Shown: positions 22,244 through 31,033 of the stretch, one piece after another
Numbering within the stretch: the stretch's first letter is position 1
Layout: each line of letters starts with the position of its first letter
Virus record (IMG/VR): IMGVR_UViG_3300031371_000005
Span: 1-49,526 of that record
Direction: 5' to 3' (one strand)
Origin: a virus
Length of the DNA stretch: 49,526 nt
The notes under the pieces: model-generated
Databases searched by the model: none
Told to the model about the DNA's origin: nothing
The model's input: only the letters and a program-made list of their open reading frames with translations
Made by a program: the position numbers and the translations under genes

Positions 22244-24337
22244 TTAGTAGTCCAGCGCTATGCCGCGCTCTTCCGCGCTGACCGGCTCTAATTTTTCGTA
22301 GAATTCTTTTGGTGGTTTGTACGCCGAAATCCGGCGGCCGTAGGAGTAAACCCGCTCGCGTTCCCAGCCCAATTCTTTCATCATCGCGCCGAAGTGCTGC
22401 TGTGGGGTGCCGAGCAAGCCATTGCGTGGGATGAAGTTTGCGACGTCGTCGAACGTCAAGTATTCCGGGCGCTGGTCTCGGACATACCGGAGTATGGACT
22501 CCATGCCCACGAGCTCGATTTCAAACTCAGAGGCATTCCGTGCCCGGGTCTCATCCATCTTTTCCTCGAGCCACCAAGCTTCTCCGCGCTCGTACCGATA
22601 TTTCGCTTCCGCCCACAGCTGGTCACGGATTCTGCGAACCTCGAGGTAGTAGATGTCTTTGACCATGACAGGCCAGTACCGGCGGCTGCCGGTCGGGTCC
22701 CGGAGGATGGAGGCCACGTTTGTCGTCGCTATAAAAATCGAGCGGCGCGGAAGGTCGACGATAAAACGGCCGTACTTCGGGATGAATGAGTCAATCCGGG
22801 TGTCGAGGATGTCCTTGAAATACCCCTGGCTGACCTTTGAAAACTGGTCAATCTCTTTGATTTCATGCAACCATTGGCCGTTGTGAATCGCTTTCCGGAG
22901 CCGGACGTCATCTTTGAAATCTAGCCCGGCGTCGTGGTACCCTTCGTGCGCGCCGCCGGCGAGCTCGGCGACGACGGACGATTTCCGGGCCCCCTGCCTT
23001 CCACACATGACGAGGCAGGTATCCATCTTGCAACCGGGGTCCATCGCCCGGGCTACGGCTCCGATGAGCGTCTTGGCCGCGTATTGCCGGTTGAGCTCGA
23101 TCGGCTCAGCACCGCAGTAGTCTACCAGCCAATTGTCGATTCGCGCGGTGTTGTCCCACGCTGGTAGGCTCTCGAGGTATTCGACGACGTGGTCGACCTT
23201 ATTGCTCTTGGATTCCGCGGCCGCGGCCGCCCCGCAGATAGCTTGCCGGGCGCCGGCGCACCCGAGTCTATTCAGCCATTTTGCCAGCTCCCAGGCATCT
23301 GTGTCCTCAAAGCTGCGGGGGTACTTGTCCTCTTGATCGGTCGACCATGGCGGAGCTGCCAGTATTTCGGTGGTCGCTTTCCGGACGTTGTAACCCAGCA
23401 CACCATGCATTTCCGCGCCGTGTAGCATCCTTCCGATGTTTTCCGGGGTCGCCGGGATCTTGTCTTCGGAGTCCAGCGAGATTTGGGAGATCGGTCTATC
23501 GGCTCCCGATTTGAGTGCCGATGCGATGGTTGCGGCGACTTCCCCCTTGGCAAGGCCCATCTCTTCACCGACCGACTGAAACTCGTCACGAAGCTCCTCG
23601 ATGTCTCGGCCGCCGCCCGCCCACTTCCGGGCGAGTACAAACAGCTGCCGGTTGAGGGTCTCATTGCGGTCTCCCTCGGACGCGCCCTTGAGGGCCTTTA
23701 TCGTGCTGTTTTTCGCTTGGACAAGTGATGCTGCCGGCAGCGATGGAACGATCAGCTTGCCTGTGATGAGTTTAAATAGGATTCCAGGTATCTTCGGTAC
23801 GGTCTCCCGTGGCCGCAGCTCGCGACCCGGCAGCCATTCATAGTACTTTCCAGTGTCGGGATGTATGGACGGCGGGGCGATGAGGTACCCAAGGCCGCCG
23901 CCCCGGACGTCTATCCCAGGCGGCAGGTTCCCCCGCTGGTTTCCATGCGTCTTTGTTGAGGGCAGCCGGAACCACAGATGCCGGCCGCCGCCGCCGGTCC
24001 GCGCACACGGAATGTCTTTGCCAATTTTGAACTTCAGCTCATCTTTGACGGTCTTCCATACGGCTTCGTCATCGATGTCAATGACGACCATATCTTCGGG
24101 GACGACGATTGCTATATTGCTTTTCGCCTTTTTACCTTGGAATTCTTGGGATACGACCGCGGTATCCGCAGACGCGTAACTTTTCCACTTGAGCCCGCGG
24201 GACGGTTTTTTGCCGACGCACCGAAAAACCCGGTAGCCCATTGACGCGTAGTTGTAAGCGTCCCCATCGGCCGCTTTCGGCAGTGAGGCGTCGACGGCCG
24301 GGTCGAACGGATTTGAGGGAGTCAGTATGTCAGACAT
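22244..24337 (-). CDS. Primase-polymerase / VirE-type helicase fusion, 697 aa
   Basis: Residues 30-190 are a bifunctional primase-polymerase domain: VVIDIDD (84-90, metal ligands), GGGGRHLWF (115-123) and GIDVRGGGLGYLIAPPS (141-157). Residues about 380-600 are a VirE/D5-like ATPase: CGRQGARKSS (445-454, Walker A), WLHEIKEID (489-497, Walker B) and TTNVASILRDPTGSRRYWPV (538-557, arginine motif). It should make primers and unwind DNA at the origin. ATG 24337 comes right after the HTH gene's TAA. It is on the opposite strand from the other replication genes. Confidence 0.9.
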   Translation of the reverse strand: MSDILTPSNPFDPAVDASLPKAADGDAYNYASMGYRVFRCVGKKPSRGLKWKSYASADTAVVSQEFQGKKAKSNIAIVVPEDMVVIDIDDEAVWKTVKDELKFKIGKDIPCARTGGGGRHLWFRLPSTKTHGNQRGNLPPGIDVRGGGLGYLIAPPSIHPDTGKYYEWLPGRELRPRETVPKIPGILFKLITGKLIVPSLPAASLVQAKNSTIKALKGASEGDRNETLNRQLFVLARKWAGGGRDIEELRDEFQSVGEEMGLAKGEVAATIASALKSGADRPISQISLDSEDKIPATPENIGRMLHGAEMHGVLGYNVRKATTEILAAPPWSTDQEDKYPRSFEDTDAWELAKWLNRLGCAGARQAICGAAAAAESKSNKVDHVVEYLESLPAWDNTARIDNWLVDYCGAEPIELNRQYAAKTLIGAVARAMDPGCKMDTCLVMCGRQGARKSSVVAELAGGAHEGYHDAGLDFKDDVRLRKAIHNGQWLHEIKEIDQFSKVSQGYFKDILDTRIDSFIPKYGRFIVDLPRRSIFIATTNVASILRDPTGSRRYWPVMVKDIYYLEVRRIRDQLWAEAKYRYERGEAWWLEEKMDETRARNASEFEIELVGMESILRYVRDQRPEYLTFDDVANFIPRNGLLGTPQQHFGAMMKELGWERERVYSYGRRISAYKPPKEFYEKLEPVSAEERGIALDY

Positions 24338-24338
24338 A

Positions 24339-24548
24339 TTACGCCCCCGTTCGCGCTCTCTCGACATCCTTCCTATCGGCCGCCAGCCGGTCGACCTCGG
24401 TTTTCGGCCACAGCAGATCCCACTGTGGCTTGATAGGTTTCAGCCCGCCGGGCCCCCCGCCGAAACGACTCCACTGATATAAGGTATGCTTTGACACTTC
24501 CAGGACGATAGCGGCTTCGTCAGTCGTGTAATATGATGTCTCCGTCAT
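24339..24548 (-). CDS. Small HTH protein (MerR/excisionase-like), 69 aa
   Basis: YYTTDEAAIVLEVSKHTLYQW is a winged-helix/MerR-type DNA-binding segment as in excisionases and AlpA-like regulators. It ends with PKTEVDRLAADRKDVERAR. ATG 24548 has AAAGG 8 bases upstream. It leads the primase operon and may autoregulate it through the palindrome overlapping its own promoter. Confidence 0.8.
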   Translation of the reverse strand: MTETSYYTTDEAAIVLEVSKHTLYQWSRFGGGPGGLKPIKPQWDLLWPKTEVDRLAADRKDVERARTGA

Positions 24549-24589
24549 GATCTGACCTTTCCGACTCCGACAATTCGGCGCCATTGATT

Positions 24590-24618
24590 TGTATAAATCA
24601 TTTCGGCGGACGCTGCAA
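24590..24618 (-). promoter_or_regulatory. Primase operon promoter
   Basis: On the minus strand TTGCAG (24618-24613), 17 bases, TATACA (24595-24590). A palindrome TGATTTGTATAAATCA (24585-24600) covers the -10, as an operator would. Predicted leader about 35 bases. Confidence 0.68.
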
Positions 24619-24665
24619 TAACAAACGCCGACAAAGATTATTTTCGCCGCAGAGTTGATTTTTGC

Positions 24666-24694
24666 TTGCGTGTTTAGTACAAATCGCTTAGACT
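24666..24694 (+). promoter_or_regulatory. Replication operon promoter (divergent)
   Basis: TTGCGT, 17 bases, TAGACT. The spacer includes GTACAAATC, the reverse complement of the GATTTGTA half-site in the divergent operator at 24585-24600. It leads to gene 24734, with GCGAAAGGAACTGAC upstream of the ATG. Confidence 0.62.
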
Positions 24695-24733
24695 CAATTT
24701 GAGGGCTGAGAAAAAGCGAAAGGAACTGACTTT

Positions 24734-25153
24734 ATGGGTTGCGGTATTCATTTATACATTGAAGTTTTAACGGAAAACGGCTGGGAGCTTTATAGTCATC
24801 CTTTTATAAGGCAGGACTACGAGCTGTTCGCAAAGATGGCCGGAGTCCGAAACGACGGCGGGATTGAACCGATCTCTTTGCCGAAAGGGCTCCCAGAAGA
24901 CATCTCTTACATCGTAGGGAAGTCTTCTGTGGATTGGGGGGCCGACGGCCATTCTCACAGCTGGCTCAACTCCGCTGAAATCAAAGAGCTCAGAGAGTGG
25001 AACGATGGCGGGCGCGGGGATCCCTATGAAAATCCATTCTCAAAAGACCTACACCACTACATTTTGAGGTGTTATTGCGAAGGTAGCTATTTCGACAGGC
25101 CCCAGAACCCCTGGATAAAAGACACCAGATTTGTATTCTGGTTTGACAATTGA
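24734..25153 (+). CDS. MGC-x-IH family phage protein, 139 aa
   Basis: It starts MGCGIHLYIEV, a variant of the common phage family beginning MGCDIH. That family's Asp is Gly here. YELFAKMAGVRNDGGIEP and HSHSWLNSAEIKELREW follow the family pattern. Function of the family unknown. First gene of the replication operon. Confidence 0.78.
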   Translation: MGCGIHLYIEVLTENGWELYSHPFIRQDYELFAKMAGVRNDGGIEPISLPKGLPEDISYIVGKSSVDWGADGHSHSWLNSAEIKELREWNDGGRGDPYENPFSKDLHHYILRCYCEGSYFDRPQNPWIKDTRFVFWFDN

Positions 25154-25168
25154 GAAGGAGATATATAG

Positions 25169-26122
25169 ATGGCGACAATTGAAATCCGGATAACGGCCGA
25201 CACGGAGTCGGACAAAGAATTAATCACGGCAGTCGGGGCTGCTTTGACCGGTAACTTGGTTGACGAGGAGTTGTTTGGAAAAATCTACGAGCAACCGGCA
25301 CCCGAGCAACCGGCACCCGAGCAACCGGCACCCGAGCAGCTGACACCCGAGCAACCGGAACCCGAGCAACCGGCACCCGAGCAACCGGCACCCGAGCAAC
25401 CGGCACCCGAGCAACCGGCACCCGAGCAACCGGCACCCGAGCAACCGGAACCCGAGCAACCGGCACCCGAGCAACCGGCACCCGAGCAACCGGCGCCCGA
25501 GCAACCGGCGCCCGAGCAACCGGCACCCGAGCAACCGGCACCCGAGCAACCGGCACCCGAGCAACCCGAAATAAAGGAGTGCCGGAAGCCGCGCGGGAAG
25601 CCGCGGCCGCCGAGGGCAGGCCTTGACGAAAAGCCCGGGGAGTGCGCTCAGTGTCTGTCGGCGGCCGTCAATGATGAAGGCTGGTACTGTGAAGCTCATA
25701 TGCGAGCGTTGTCCGCAGATAGCACAAAATGCGCTGCTTTCCGCGCCGTTGGCGGCCCAAAATACCCGGTCGCCGAGGAGCCGGTCGCCGAGGAGCCGGT
25801 CGCCGAGGAGCCGGTCGCCGAGGAGCCGACACCGACGGAAGACCCGTTCACGCAGCGTCTGCTCCCCCTCGAGGAGGAAGTCAAAGAGGAACAACCCTTC
25901 GGCGCTTTCATCCCGGAGCCGGAGACAGTCAAGCCGGTGCCCGCGGACCCGGCGAAAGTCAGGCAGCAATTCGAGCGGGCCATCCTGGCGCTGAAAAACC
26001 GGTCGCCGGAGCAACTTGCTTCATTCGCGAAGAAGCACGGGTTGCGGAACTCGCGGGACGTGAAAGATGAAGACCTGACGGCTTTGCTCGAGGAAGTTGA
26101 AATTATGCTGGTAGGTGAATGA
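25169..26122 (+). CDS. Proline-rich repeat protein with Cys motif, 317 aa
   Basis: Residues 1-40: small domain. 42-134: PAPEQ repeats, about 18 copies. 150-190: possible zinc site (ECAQC...WYCEAHM...KC). Then four VAEEP repeats (about 196-215), an acidic stretch, and a helical C-terminal domain ([29 protein letters not shown]). The repeats should be an extended polyproline spacer between binding modules. GAAGGAGATATATAG is a very strong ribosome site. It is coupled to the DUF2800 nuclease gene, so it may tether replication proteins. Confidence 0.82.
   Translation: MATIEIRITADTESDKELITAVGAALTGNLVDEELFGKIYEQPAPEQPAPEQPAPEQLTPEQPEPEQPAPEQPAPEQPAPEQPAPEQPAPEQPEPEQPAPEQPAPEQPAPEQPAPEQPAPEQPAPEQPAPEQPEIKECRKPRGKPRPPRAGLDEKPGECAQCLSAAVNDEGWYCEAHMRALSADSTKCAAFRAVGGPKYPVAEEPVAEEPVAEEPVAEEPTPTEDPFTQRLLPLEEEVKEEQPFGAFIPEPETVKPVPADPAKVRQQFERAILALKNRSPEQLASFAKKHGLRNSRDVKDEDLTALLEEVEIMLVGE
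25288..25566 (+). repeat. 15-bp tandem repeat (PAPEQ codons)
   Basis: About 18 copies of a 15-bp unit near GAGCAACCGGCACCC, almost identical, with occasional GAA-for-GCA or CTG changes. Prone to copy-number change. A second shorter array, GTCGCCGAGGAGCCG x4, lies at about 25768-25827. Confidence 0.92.
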
Positions 26123-27327
26123 TGGCATTCCAACTCCATTTCTCGCCGTCCGGGTCGTCACAGTGGCTCAACTGCCCGATGGCCGCCTGGCTACAAACGC
26201 TGACGGACGAGCGCCGGCCGCCGGAGACCAGGCTTCGATACTCGCAGAAGCTCGTCGGACCGACTCCGCAGTACACGATTGACGGCACGACGGCGCACTC
26301 GTACCTCGAGGCGTTGCTGAACGCGCCGTCGAGTTGGGCCGAAGAGATCTCAGACAAGATGAGGGAGTTTGTCTCGTGGGATTTTCCGACCATCCCGGAT
26401 GAAGAGAAGAAGCTTTTGAACATGGTCGCCGATGACGTTTGGTTCACGAAATCTTTCGGAGGCTACGAGCTGAAGACAGAGCAGAAGGTTGAAATCTCAT
26501 ACGACGGGTACAAGACCGATGGCGGTACAATTGACGTCCTTCTTCTGCGTGGGGATGCCGCGTACATCATCGACTTGAAATGGGGGGAAGGGCAGCCGGT
26601 TGAAGTGCGTGAAAACACCCAACTCAGCTGCTATGCTCTTGGCGTCCGGCAGGCATACCCCGAGTTAGAGTGCATCACTTTCGGCATCTACCAGCCGCGC
26701 GGGAACGGAGCCGGGCTTACATTCTGGGAGCCGGATTTCGGGTACCTCGACGACTTTGAAGAACGGGCAGCTACTGCCATAGACGAGGCCGCGTGTAGCG
26801 TAACTGCAAACGGCTTTGAGAACTCATCGAAAGAGTACAACCCCGGAAAGCATTGCTTTTGGTGCCCGGGTCGCCGAAAGGGTTTGTGCCCGGAGCTGTT
26901 GCACCACACGATTATGGCGTCGGTGTCGGACACAGACCCATCGCTCCCGGTATCCGAATACCCGCTTTGGGTGCTTGATTTTGCCGACAACATCCGCGGC
27001 ACAATAAAAAAGGTGGAAGAGGACGTTGACGCGATGCTGACGAGAGGAATCCGGGTGCCGGGCTGGCGGCTTGAGACCGTCGAGGGGAACTCGTCATGGG
27101 AGCATGACGAGGAAGTTGCCCGGGGGCTCGCGGACGCGCTCGGCGGGGAGCCTGGTGACTATATTCGACAGAATCCAAAGCCGATTACACTCACCGACGC
27201 CCGGAAGCTTGCGAATAGGAAATCGGTGTCCGTCGAGCATTTGATAACGCACAAGAAGAAAACTGTCAGAGTCCGGAGTTCGGACGATGACTTTGAAGTC
27301 CCGGCCTTAGTTGAGCCGGTAGAGTAG
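26119..27327 (+). CDS. Cas4-like exonuclease, DUF2800 family, 402 aa
   Basis: A PD-(D/E)XK nuclease core: GTTAHSYLE (His60), TDGGTIDVLLLRG (Asp139) and YIIDLKWGEG (Asp152, Lys154). An iron-sulfur staple is likely: Cys19 (LNCP) with Cys246, Cys249 and Cys257 (HCFWCPGRRKGLC). This is the standard phage DUF2800 protein, a RecB/Cas4-type nuclease for recombination. The start overlaps the preceding gene, and the DUF2815 gene follows, the usual pair. Confidence 0.9.
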   Translation: MMAFQLHFSPSGSSQWLNCPMAAWLQTLTDERRPPETRLRYSQKLVGPTPQYTIDGTTAHSYLEALLNAPSSWAEEISDKMREFVSWDFPTIPDEEKKLLNMVADDVWFTKSFGGYELKTEQKVEISYDGYKTDGGTIDVLLLRGDAAYIIDLKWGEGQPVEVRENTQLSCYALGVRQAYPELECITFGIYQPRGNGAGLTFWEPDFGYLDDFEERAATAIDEAACSVTANGFENSSKEYNPGKHCFWCPGRRKGLCPELLHHTIMASVSDTDPSLPVSEYPLWVLDFADNIRGTIKKVEEDVDAMLTRGIRVPGWRLETVEGNSSWEHDEEVARGLADALGGEPGDYIRQNPKPITLTDARKLANRKSVSVEHLITHKKKTVRVRSSDDDFEVPALVEPVE

Positions 27328-27336
27328 GAGATTGAA

Positions 27337-28026
27337 ATGGTAGACATCATGAAATTGGAAGGGATGACGAAAACCGGAAGGGCTGAGGAGGTCAGCGGGA
27401 AGAAAGCGACAATCATCACGCCGGTGTTCCGGCTCCGGTTCCCCGTTTTGGTTGAGCCGACGGACTACCAAGACGATGGGAAGTACCGGTACCGGGTCAA
27501 GATGCTTTTCAACGGCGAGAAACCTGACGCCCCGGCTTTTGTCGACATGCGGAGTGTTATCGGCGATGCGCTCGCAAAGGTTGCCGCGGCAAATTCCATC
27601 AACCTGAAAGCGAGGGGCGGGGAGGCCAATCCTTTCGCGCGAGGCGTGATCGAGGACAAAGATGGCGAGCCCTACGACGGGTTTGAAGAATGGACCCAAA
27701 GTGCGACGGCATCCAAGCACCCGTCGAAGGGTCAATCGCACACCGACTCCCGGTTTCGCGTGCAGTGCGTTTCAGGCACCGGGCAGCCGGCCGACCCGTC
27801 GATATTCTACGATGGGTGCTACTGCCGGGCCCTCGTAGACATCTACAAAAACCGAAAGAACGCGCTGTCGATCGGCCTCAAGTGGATTCAATTCGTAGCC
27901 GACGGCCCGCGACTCGGGGCCAACGACAACACCGCGTATGACGTGCCCGCCGTCCCGGGCGCCGAGGACATGCCTGTCCCGGATTCCGGGGCCGATGCCG
28001 ACGACCCGAACGGCATCCCGTTCTAG
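27337..28026 (+). CDS. ssDNA-binding protein, DUF2815 family, 229 aa
   Basis: FRLRFPVLVEPTDYQDDG, KNRKNALSIGLKWIQFVADG and the acidic C-terminal tail (DADDPNGIPF) fit DUF2815, gp2.5-like phage single-strand binding proteins. The acidic tail recruits partner enzymes in the family. It sits between DUF2800 and the polymerase as in many phage replication modules. Confidence 0.88.
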   Translation: MVDIMKLEGMTKTGRAEEVSGKKATIITPVFRLRFPVLVEPTDYQDDGKYRYRVKMLFNGEKPDAPAFVDMRSVIGDALAKVAAANSINLKARGGEANPFARGVIEDKDGEPYDGFEEWTQSATASKHPSKGQSHTDSRFRVQCVSGTGQPADPSIFYDGCYCRALVDIYKNRKNALSIGLKWIQFVADGPRLGANDNTAYDVPAVPGAEDMPVPDSGADADDPNGIPF

Positions 28027-28101
28027 CGTTTCCCGCCTTCAACGCGTCCGTCTCTCTCTCTCTCTCGGGAGGCGGGCGTCCTTGAGGGAAGGAGGCCTGG
28101 T
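28027..28101 (+). promoter_or_regulatory. Intergenic stem-loop with (TC)n loop
   Basis: CCCGCCT (28032-28038) pairs with AGGCGGG (28070-28076) around a 31-base loop holding about eight TC units. No U-tract follows, so it is not a canonical terminator. It may protect mRNA ends or attenuate. AAGGAGG for the next gene lies downstream. Confidence 0.35.
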
Positions 28102-28368
28102 ATGGCAATGACGGTAAAAGAACTACGAGAGGCGTTGAAGCAATACCCAGATGACATGGAGGTCATTGTTCAAAGTGACTCTGAGGGCAATAGCTATTCG
28201 CCGCTGTATTGCGTCGATGGCAACGCGGTGTACATAGCCCGGGAGACCTGGTACGGGGATGTGTTTTCGACGGAATGGACCTTTGAGGAGGCTGAATGCA
28301 TGGACGAAGAGGAGTGGGACGAAATTCTCAGGATGCCGAGGTCTTTGATTTTGGTTCCGGTGAACTGA
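28102..28368 (+). CDS. VKELREAL family phage protein, 88 aa
   Basis: MTVKELREALKQYPDDMEVI is a widespread small phage/bacterial protein with this N-terminus. A shortened copy of the first 20 codons appears at 28662. Acidic helix near the end (CMDEEEWDEIL). Unknown function. GGAAGGAGGCCTGGT precedes the ATG. Confidence 0.8.
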   Translation: MAMTVKELREALKQYPDDMEVIVQSDSEGNSYSPLYCVDGNAVYIARETWYGDVFSTEWTFEEAECMDEEEWDEILRMPRSLILVPVN

Positions 28369-28386
28369 CTTAAGGGAGGCACAGTC

Positions 28387-28671
28387 ATGAAAGAATTTAT
28401 CCTGCAGCCAGTAGTCCGATTTGAAAGCGTAACAGATTTTCACGGATACCTGTACCAGCGGACTGTTTACGGCCCGACAGAAGAAAGCATCTGGTTCTCA
28501 CAATTCCGAAAAGAACGTAATATCGGGCTCCGTAAGGCCGCGAAGATAATCGGGCTGCCGGTATCTGTGCTGTCCAGGCTTGAAGTAGGCGCTGTTATTT
28601 TTACGCATGCGACCAGTTTCGAGAACGCAAAAAATGCGCTGAGGTCTCACATCGGAGTGGTATGGCCGTAA
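28387..28671 (+). CDS. HTH (XRE-like) protein, 94 aa
   Basis: FRKERNIGLRKAAKIIGLPV, then SVLSRLEVGAV, is a clear XRE helix-turn-helix at residues 41-72. The first 40 residues form another small domain. Candidate regulator of replication-region promoters. Confidence 0.8.
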   Translation: MKEFILQPVVRFESVTDFHGYLYQRTVYGPTEESIWFSQFRKERNIGLRKAAKIIGLPVSVLSRLEVGAVIFTHATSFENAKNALRSHIGVVWP

Positions 28672-28736
28672 CGGTAAAAGAATTGCGAGAAGTGTTGATG
28701 TACGACCCAGGCAATATTAAACCCGGAGGTACGGAC
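28662..28736 (+). pseudogene. Truncated copy of the VKELREAL gene start
   Basis: ATGGCCGTAACGGTAAAAGA codes MAVTVKELREVLMYDP, like the start of 28102-28368. After about 20 codons it runs in frame into the next gene's start without a stop. It is probably a relic of a partial duplication. If its ATG is used, the next protein gains 25 residues. Confidence 0.55.
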
Positions 28737-29003
28737 ATGCAGAAATACAACGTCAACGAATCGATCCAAAACCAAAAGGAATACTGCGCGACCAAGGGAT
28801 ACTCGCAAGTCGCCCCCCGAGATGGCATCTGTGGTAACTGCGGCCTGCAAATCTACAGCGTGGTGTACCATGAGCCGAATAACTTCCAAAAGTCCTTCGG
28901 CATGCAAGGATGGGTCACCGGTGTTTCGACCGAGGAATCCAAAATGTTGGTGATTGGGTGCCCGCACTGCCGACACAGTTTTATACGGTTGGCACCGGCA
29001 TGA
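28737..29003 (+). CDS. Zinc-ribbon-like protein, 88 aa
   Basis: ATG 28737 follows CGGAGGTACGGAC. CGNC (about 34-37) and CPHC (about 76-79) form a likely four-Cys zinc site. Overlaps the polymerase start by 4 bases (ATGA), so expression is coupled. Function unknown. Confidence 0.76.
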   Translation: MQKYNVNESIQNQKEYCATKGYSQVAPRDGICGNCGLQIYSVVYHEPNNFQKSFGMQGWVTGVSTEESKMLVIGCPHCRHSFIRLAPA

Positions 29004-31033
29004 TTTTCATTGACTTTGAGGCCCGCTCTTTCGCAAAGCTGTCGCCAAATCAAGTGAGCGTCGGCACGGTCAACTACGTGAGCCACGAGAGCACGCAGCC
29101 ACTAAGCGCCTGCTATGCCTTTGACGACGGCGGTATCCACCGCTGGGCACCGTGGACCGGGCATGAGTGCTTGGCCGCCCGGGTCGCCCTGCGGAAGGAC
29201 ATCGGTGGCCGGGTTGACTTCTCATGCCCGCCGGACCTCGCGGAGCGGGTGCTTGAGGGTGAGCCGATTTGCGCGCACAACGCAACCTTCGACCGGACTT
29301 TCTGGCTTGACTTGCTGACGAAGTGGTACGGCTGGCCGAAGACACCAATCGAACAGTGGGTGTGTTCGTCAGCGACAGCACGATACAACTGCCTGTCGGC
29401 CGGCCTGGACGACGTGTGCACGTTTCTCGGGCTCCCGGGCAAGGCGGACAATGCTGCACTGAAAAAGCTGTACGCCCCCAGGCCGCAGTGGATGAATTCC
29501 CGGAAGGGAACCCCTTGGAACTTTGACGCCGAGACCTACCAAAATATGGTCGGTTACAATGTCGGCGACGTCCGGGCCATGCGTGCCGCCATGCGGTTGA
29601 TGTTTCCATTGACGCCATCGGAAAGAGCGTTGTGGCTCGCCGACCAGGAAATCAATCTGACCGGCGTCCCGGTAGACAGGGAGCTGGTTGACGAGGCATC
29701 CCGGCGGTCAGACACGTTTAAAGCTGAAATTGCGAAAGAAGTTCAGCGGCTGACCAACGGCGAAATATCGACGCCGAATCAACGCGACAAACTCCTCGCT
29801 TGGCTCCGTCGGCATATTGTCATCAAAGACCTCACTGCCGGTGAGATCAAATACTACCTGAGGCACAACGAGCGCGCCCCGAAGCACGTGTTGCGGGTGC
29901 TTGAGCTCCGGCAGCTGGGTGGCGGTAACGCCCAGGCCAAATACAAAGCGATTCCGCGGCTGGCGACCGGAGACCGGGTTTACAACTCATTTTACTACTA
30001 TGGCGGGCATACCGGCCGAGCATCGGCCAAAGGTGTCCAGTACCAGAATGCCGTCCGCCCGAAGCTTGATGCGGACACAGTCGGCCCGCTGATAGATCCT
30101 TTTAAGCGTGGGGAGGATATCGACGGGCACGAGCTGAAAGACGTTCTGGACAGCATGGTTCGGTGCTCGGTTGCCGCACTCCCGGGACACGTGCTCGTAT
30201 CGAACGACTTGTCACAGATAGAGGCCCGCGGGACCATGTGGTTGGCGGGCGAGACTACTGCGCTCGAGCGATTTGCGGCCGGCGTAGACCAGTACAAGAT
30301 AATGGCGTCCGAAATTTTTATCAAGCCGGTGCCTAAAATAATCAGTTTTGAACGCGGTATTGGAAAGGCGACTTTCTTGGGCTGTGGATTCGGGATGCAA
30401 GCGCCCCGATTCCAGGAATCGTTGTATGAGAGGGGCATCGAAGTCCCGCTAGAACTCGCTGAGAAGTCGGTTGCCGCTTTCCGGAAGCTGTTTCCAAAAG
30501 TGCCGAAGATGTGGTGGAAGATCGACCAGCTCGTAAAGGACTTATTGAGGACGCGAAAAGACCAGAATTTTAAGGGCAAGGTCTTTTTCAGCCTTATAAA
30601 ACTTGGACCCCACGATACGATGGCCGTCACCCTTCCGTCCGGGCGGACGTTGTACTACCCAAACATCCGGCTTGAAGAAGCCTACGGGCGAAATGGAACA
30701 TACGAGCGCATTGCGTACTCCGGGTACCGGAAACAAGTCTGGGTCGATGAAATATTTACGAAGGGCAGCGCCGTCACGGAAAACGTCGTCCAGGCTTTCA
30801 GCCGCGACATCCTGATGACCGCGCTTCTTCGGATCCACAGGTGGCTCAAGGAGACAAAGTACGGCGAGCTTGTGATGCATGTCCACGACGAACTGGTAGC
30901 TCATGTGCTCGAGCGTTATGCCGAAGTTGTATTGCAACGGATGGCCTGGGAGATGGAGAAGGTATTGCCCTGGGCGAAAGGAATCCCGCTGGCCTCCGAG
31001 GGCTGGATTGGAAAATTTTACCGGAAGGAATAG
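29000..31033 (+). CDS. polA: Family A DNA polymerase with 3'-5' exonuclease, 677 aa
   Basis: Exonuclease: IFIDFEARS (Asp5, Glu7), CAHNATFDRTFW and YNVGDVRAM. Polymerase motif A NDLSQIEARG (Asp403), motif B ERGIGKATFLGCGFG (Arg452, Lys456, Leu460, Phe464), motif C MHVHDELV (His629, Asp630). Leu460 stands at the E. coli Pol I Phe762 position, the Leu762 class known from phage surveys. No 5'-3' exonuclease domain. Replicative polymerase of this phage. ATG 29000 overlaps the zinc-ribbon gene. Confidence 0.93.
   Translation: MIFIDFEARSFAKLSPNQVSVGTVNYVSHESTQPLSACYAFDDGGIHRWAPWTGHECLAARVALRKDIGGRVDFSCPPDLAERVLEGEPICAHNATFDRTFWLDLLTKWYGWPKTPIEQWVCSSATARYNCLSAGLDDVCTFLGLPGKADNAALKKLYAPRPQWMNSRKGTPWNFDAETYQNMVGYNVGDVRAMRAAMRLMFPLTPSERALWLADQEINLTGVPVDRELVDEASRRSDTFKAEIAKEVQRLTNGEISTPNQRDKLLAWLRRHIVIKDLTAGEIKYYLRHNERAPKHVLRVLELRQLGGGNAQAKYKAIPRLATGDRVYNSFYYYGGHTGRASAKGVQYQNAVRPKLDADTVGPLIDPFKRGEDIDGHELKDVLDSMVRCSVAALPGHVLVSNDLSQIEARGTMWLAGETTALERFAAGVDQYKIMASEIFIKPVPKIISFERGIGKATFLGCGFGMQAPRFQESLYERGIEVPLELAEKSVAAFRKLFPKVPKMWWKIDQLVKDLLRTRKDQNFKGKVFFSLIKLGPHDTMAVTLPSGRTLYYPNIRLEEAYGRNGTYERIAYSGYRKQVWVDEIFTKGSAVTENVVQAFSRDILMTALLRIHRWLKETKYGELVMHVHDELVAHVLERYAEVVLQRMAWEMEKVLPWAKGIPLASEGWIGKFYRKE

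Noticed and set aside
21994-22281. 95-codon plus-strand frame across the small RNA
   Set aside because: It begins inside gene 21417, runs through the terminator and into the end of the primase gene, with no ribosome site.
20450-25566. CRISPR-like arrays
   Set aside because: The 15-bp repeats are contiguous and coding, with no spacers, and there are no cas genes.
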